Assembly: GCA_039000515.1 (NCBI GenBank) | Contig: JBCFYV010000100.1 | Location: 24,129,769 to 24,193,768 of the forward strand | Length of the DNA: 64,000 bases | Direction of reading: 5' to 3' | Origin: Timema cristinae | Taxonomy: Eukaryota > Arthropoda > Insecta > Phasmatodea > Timematidae | Shown: in pieces, positions 60,001 to 64,000 of the stretch | Numbering within the stretch: position 1 is the first letter of the stretch | Layout of the letters: each line of letters opens with the position of its first letter | Made by a program: the position numbers and the translations under genes | Notes under the pieces: generated by a model | What the model was told of the DNA's origin: nothing | The model's database searches: none | Seen by the model: only the letters and a program-made list of their open reading frames with translations

Positions 60001-62770
60001 CCACCCCAAAGCTCCTAGCACAAAATGAGCGTACCCTAATAAATAAAATAACAAATAAATAATTATGAGAAATACACCTTCACATTTTAAAAAATCTACA
60101 AAACATATGCAAAAAAAATAATGGTATAAGGGGCCATACAGGTATTACGTAAAACACATGAGGGGGGAGGGGGGAGAAGGGTTACATCGTATCGTTACGC
60201 TGCGTGGCATGGGAAGGGGGAAGGTTAGGCTAGTTTAACGTAATGAAGGTTTAGTTTATAAAAAAATGAATGTACACAGATGTAAATGAATGGTTGCATG
60301 ATGGATGTTTTAAAAATGATCTAATTATGTATAAACTTAAGTTCACACTTTTAAAATAATGTTTTTTGTACATAAAAATATAAATACGGTTTGACTAGAA
60401 ATTGCATCCTTTATTCAAAATTCTATTTATTATAAAACATACAAGATCCAACGTGAAAATAACTAGTCAACTAATAAAAAAATAAAAAAAATAAATAAAA
60501 AAAAACCAGCCCACTCGAAAATGACACTAGGAAAAGGTGGGTCGCCAAAGTCTTACGGAGCGTGATATGAGAGGAGGGAGGTTGGTCAAAAAAGGCATAA
60601 AATTGAGTCACATATTATTATATTGTATGGCACTTAAATAATCTTGAATGCTGTACGACAATTTTTGTTTGTTTTTAATATATGTAATAAAATATATTTG
60701 TAATTTTTCTTCTTCCAAAATTAGTGCGCATAATTTAGTTTAAATAATAACTGTCAATCTCCATTAACAATGAAACTATCCTTGTTAAAATCTATCAGAT
60801 AATTTTAAATTGGCGTACAATTCCGAAGTTTGTTATAGTTTTGGTCATAAACATTTTCATGGCAAGGAACGCGAAAATACTCTAGTCGTAAAACAGATAC
60901 CAATTCAATTCCTAAGACTCGCTTTTGGTCAACTATTTATTAAAAACAAAACAAAAAAACAGTCAGCCTGCGCCAGGCATCCATCCCACGGAGGATCCAG
61001 CTAACACACAGTCTTACTAAAGCGTGTCAGAGAGTGAATTAATGTTAACCTGCACACAAACTCGAGCGGTGAAGAAAACAGAAAACTCCATTTTCTCTTG
61101 AAGAGTCGGTCGCTCCCTTTGCCCTCTGCTTTCTTGCCTTCTTCTCCCCCCAGCTATCTTCAGGCTTACCATCCACAGGTGCACCTCAGGGCACGGCATC
61201 AAGTTTGAATCCCCTCCCCTAACTAGCCTACATCTTTCTCCTTTTCCCCTCAGCGACAAGAGAAAACCCATCATTTCTTTGTCAGACGCTTCGTTCCCTC
61301 TTCTCTGCGACCCCTTCGCTCAACGCGCGCGCGTGTGTGTGTGTGTGCGCGCGCCACCCCCTCCCCCCTATAGCCCTGCATCAAAAGATTCACCCTTCAC
61401 TGGCAGAGGAGACGGGCAAATGTTCCCAACTTCACCTCTCATCTAACATTCTACACAAAACTTTACATTATCCACGTTCTCTCTCTCGGAAAGTTAATAT
61501 AAATACGATAATTCACTTAGAGGGTTGGGAAATTTTTCTTTAACAACTTTAAGACTTTCAGAAAAGACGAAAATTATTAGAACTAAAAGCATATTGATAT
61601 AAAAATGACCATATTAACGGAATAAATAGAAAAAAAATGGGCCAAAAACTAGGGTAAAGATTAAAACTAAACCTCTGACATATATTGAACGAATTTATCA
61701 TGCACCACAAACGATACGAGGGGGGACATGAACCAACATTACCATGGACAGACTATAGCCGATCACGCACACGCTGGCGAGATTTGATAGTATATATTTT
61801 TATATAAAAAACATTTAAATAAGGACTATGGTTATATTCGTGACAGCAACACTATAGTCACAAATTCTGAAACCTGTATGGATATCTAATGCTGAATTCG
61901 TGCCACAGGAATATCCTACTCCCACAATTTGTGCCCCTATAGTTTTCATGATAACACCAAAAAATGTGGGTGATGCTGGCTTTATTATTTTCCGGTGAAA
62001 ATCGACGTGCCATGACTATTAAAATGAATATATAGTGGGATTAAAAGCACAATTCATACCCTAATATACAATTTTGACCTTACTATGAATCCAAAATATC
62101 ACTTACTGTGGATTCGTTCGCTAAGAAAACCAGAGCAGAACCGAAATGCGCTCACGTGACGAGCTCTAAGCCAATCACAAGAAATCTGCACGAATTGTGT
62201 AGGTCGTTCTGGACTTAAGAAAATCTCAGCTTAGGCCGAACTTATCCATAAACTGGATGTGTAAGATCCAATCGAATATCAAAACTAACCTACTCAATCG
62301 TGGTTAAGCCAACCGACTTAATAAGCGCACGCTCCTACAAAGCAAGATACAAGAAGGCAGCTGCATCTAATGTTGGGAAATGATATGAAATAGCTCGTTA
62401 AATAAAAATTGCACGTTTTTGTCGTTTTGTGTTGATTTGTTTTATCACACAACACAGTAATTATAAAGCATCCATCGTGATAGTAATTTAAAATATTTGT
62501 TTATTCAATAAAAAAAATTGAATTCATTGACAATCAATCAGTTGGTTTAAGTAAGTGTTGCAGAAAGTTATGGGTCAACATACATTTGTTTTAGCATGTG
62601 AGCAGATATACTCTAAATTTTAGGTGAACGTGTGACTCAAGCTTTAGTCTATAGCCAGTAACAGTATTATAGTATGTTGTGTAAGTTATAGGTATTTAAC
62701 GGTGTGTAGCCTGAAATGTGGATAAAGAATTCCAATACTTAAGCACAAAACCATATTAGGCTCAACTCAC
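60001..62770. other. Intron start (5' part) downstream of exon A; no gene
   Basis: AT-rich with a CT/GC-richer block at 61060-61400 that includes a CG/TG run (61323-61354). Weak inverted CTATAG...CACAAATT motifs occur around 61850-61945. No exon signal other than the exon A donor at the right edge. Confidence 0.5.
61323..61354. repeat. (CG)n(TG)n(CG)n alternating purine-pyrimidine run
   Basis: A continuous alternating run of CG and TG steps, potentially Z-DNA-forming, about 1.4 kb downstream of exon A's donor. Confidence 0.9.
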
Positions 62771-64000
62771 CTTGCGCCTGCTTGAAACTTGAAGTTGTGG
62801 TCCTTTCCTGATCTCCGGGTTGACCTGAGTTGATGTTTTCACGAGCACTGCACTTCTCAACACTTGCGAAGGATAAAGGTACATGAACCGCGTTATCACT
62901 TGAAATCACAGGTGCCAATTGGCATCCCACACCACCATTCGATGCCTTGTCACCCTTCAACTTGAGATCTTGGGGGACACTGACACACAGACCACGTGCG
63001 ATTATTTCCTGGGCTAGTCTTTCACTGAAATCACTCGAGTGTCTTCTTTGCCGATTATGGGCACAGTTGGTGAGGGTCTTTGCCGGGTCCTCACGTAGTG
63101 GAAGGTCCGAGCTCTGGGTGGCTGCATCACGACGAAGAGGGACGTAAGGTAGCGATCGCCGACCGGAATATTTAGGACTGAACGCGTTAAGACACAACGG
63201 CAATGGTTCGCTTCTGAGCTTTCCTTCGACGGGTATGTTTTTGTACGTGTTATCTGGGAGTTTCTGGTAAAGCGAAGGCCCAGGTAAAGACCCGACTGAT
63301 CCTCTTCGACGAGTGTCTACTTTCAAACACAAAGGAGCTGTGATGCCTATCCCTTGAGTGCATATCTGTGGCAAGGGGCTCACTTTCGTCAGAGGCAAAG
63401 CCAATGGATTTGTCACAGTCTTGGACACTTTAGAGCTACCTTGAGAGGAATCGTTGCTGCGAAAACGACGTAAGTTGCGGTCCAGACATTCACTTTTCAC
63501 TAAGTTCAGAGCACCAACATCGTTCACCACAAACTCTTCAAAGTTCTCACTAGTCGGCTCATCTTCTGCGTCTGATATATCACTTATCATCGGCGAAATA
63601 CTTTTGGCAGTGTTAGTCTTTTTGACCAAATTTATCAAGTCATGCGCCACAGGGGAGAATGGATCGAATTTGAATGAACTGTCAAGGCTAGTTCTACGAT
63701 TAAAAGAGGCAGTTTTCGTGCATGTGGTGATTGTTTGTGTATTATGAAATGTGGTTTCTGAAGTCCTACCTACACCACTAAGTTTCGCTAATTTAGATGC
63801 AATGATTTTATCTAATTTGCTTCCGGCATTTTTAGTTTTGTTACGACTTAATTTTTTCTTTGACACCATCTGAAGTTCAATTTTCAGGTTGTTTGTTGTG
63901 ACACCATCAACTGCTTTCTCACCAATGGAGATAATCTGTGAACCATCATTTGTTTGAGCAAGTGCCACATCTGTCAATTTTGTGGCGTCACTTGAAACAC
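62771..64000 (-). CDS. Exon A, 5'-partial coding exon of a large nuclear protein (probably the same gene as the zinc-finger exon B)
   Basis: The frame is open from the window edge (64000) to 62771 on the minus strand, about 410 codons. The first in-frame start-like codon at 63977 is TTG, and the frame continues upstream of it, so translation begins outside the window. The exon ends at AAG/GTGAGT, a near-ideal donor (GT at 62770-62769), one base into a codon (phase 1); reading through would stop at about 62739. The protein is Ser/Lys/Arg-rich and has no recognisable domain. There is a lysine-rich stretch near 63880-63800 (KKKLSRNKTK) that could act as a nuclear localisation signal, an acidic patch near 63590-63530 (SDAEDEPTSENFEE), and four Arg-Arg-x-Ser-type motifs (NRRTSL, RRRGSV, GRRSLP, RQRRHSS). 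The function is unknown. Joining to exon B rests on strand, order and matching splice phase, and is an inference. Confidence 0.78.

Noticed and set aside
63975..63977. Apparent start codon of exon A at 63977
   Set aside because: It is TTG, and the same frame stays open to the window edge.

Overview
The window looks like arthropod nuclear DNA, most likely from an insect. It is AT-rich and intron-dominated, carries many young tRNA-derived SINEs with (ATT)n tails, and contains remnants of mariner, MULE, hAT-like, Harbinger-like, Jockey/CR1-like and RTE-like elements. One interspersed element carries a short run of the insect-type telomere unit CCTAA. From memory only, translations of one SINE family here (phrase [14 protein letters not shown]) resemble junk tails seen in predicted proteins of Timema stick insects, so a phasmid is my best guess, not a demonstrated identity.

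The only convincing host gene is on the minus strand and runs off both ends of the window. Its visible parts, 5' to 3', are: exon A (64000-62771, open at the window edge), which ends at a strong AAG/GTGAGT donor in phase 1; an intron of about 56.4 kb (62770-6321); exon B (6320-1639), a 4.7-kb exon with nine C2H2/C2HC-type zinc fingers; a 209-bp intron; and exon C (1429-1317), which ends in phase 0 at a strong donor. The open frames begin with TTG at 63977 and 6330, so neither is a translation start, and the splice phases of A and B agree. Exon B's main frame stops at 1707-1705, but a one-base shift near 1718-1720 opens a frame that reaches a strong donor and joins exon C in phase. I therefore read the stop as an assembly indel or a real frameshift. 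The product would be a large nuclear zinc-finger protein whose family I cannot name.

Everything from 6.3 to 62.8 kb reads as intron filled with repeats. It holds SINE family A (seven near-complete copies plus one fragment), SINE family B (five young copies plus an older one), and family C. A and B have different tRNA-like heads but the same 3' tail. It also holds a 3.2-kb MULE-like DNA transposon (21417-24641) with FLYWCH and MULE fragments, an 8-bp target duplication and an unoccupied relative of its target at 41.77 kb; a broken mariner-type transposase (28.4-29.5 kb); three LINE 3'-end fragments (26.8, 39.8 and 55.1 kb); several non-autonomous inverted-repeat elements; and five minisatellites (35.3, 43.3, 49.2, 57.3 and 59.1 kb). 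No rRNA, functional tRNA or CRISPR array was found. I recognise no new cellular system. The most useful points are the gene model with its hidden exon and frame break, the SINE tail sharing, the MULE with its reconstructable empty site, and the fold-back element with telomere-type repeats.
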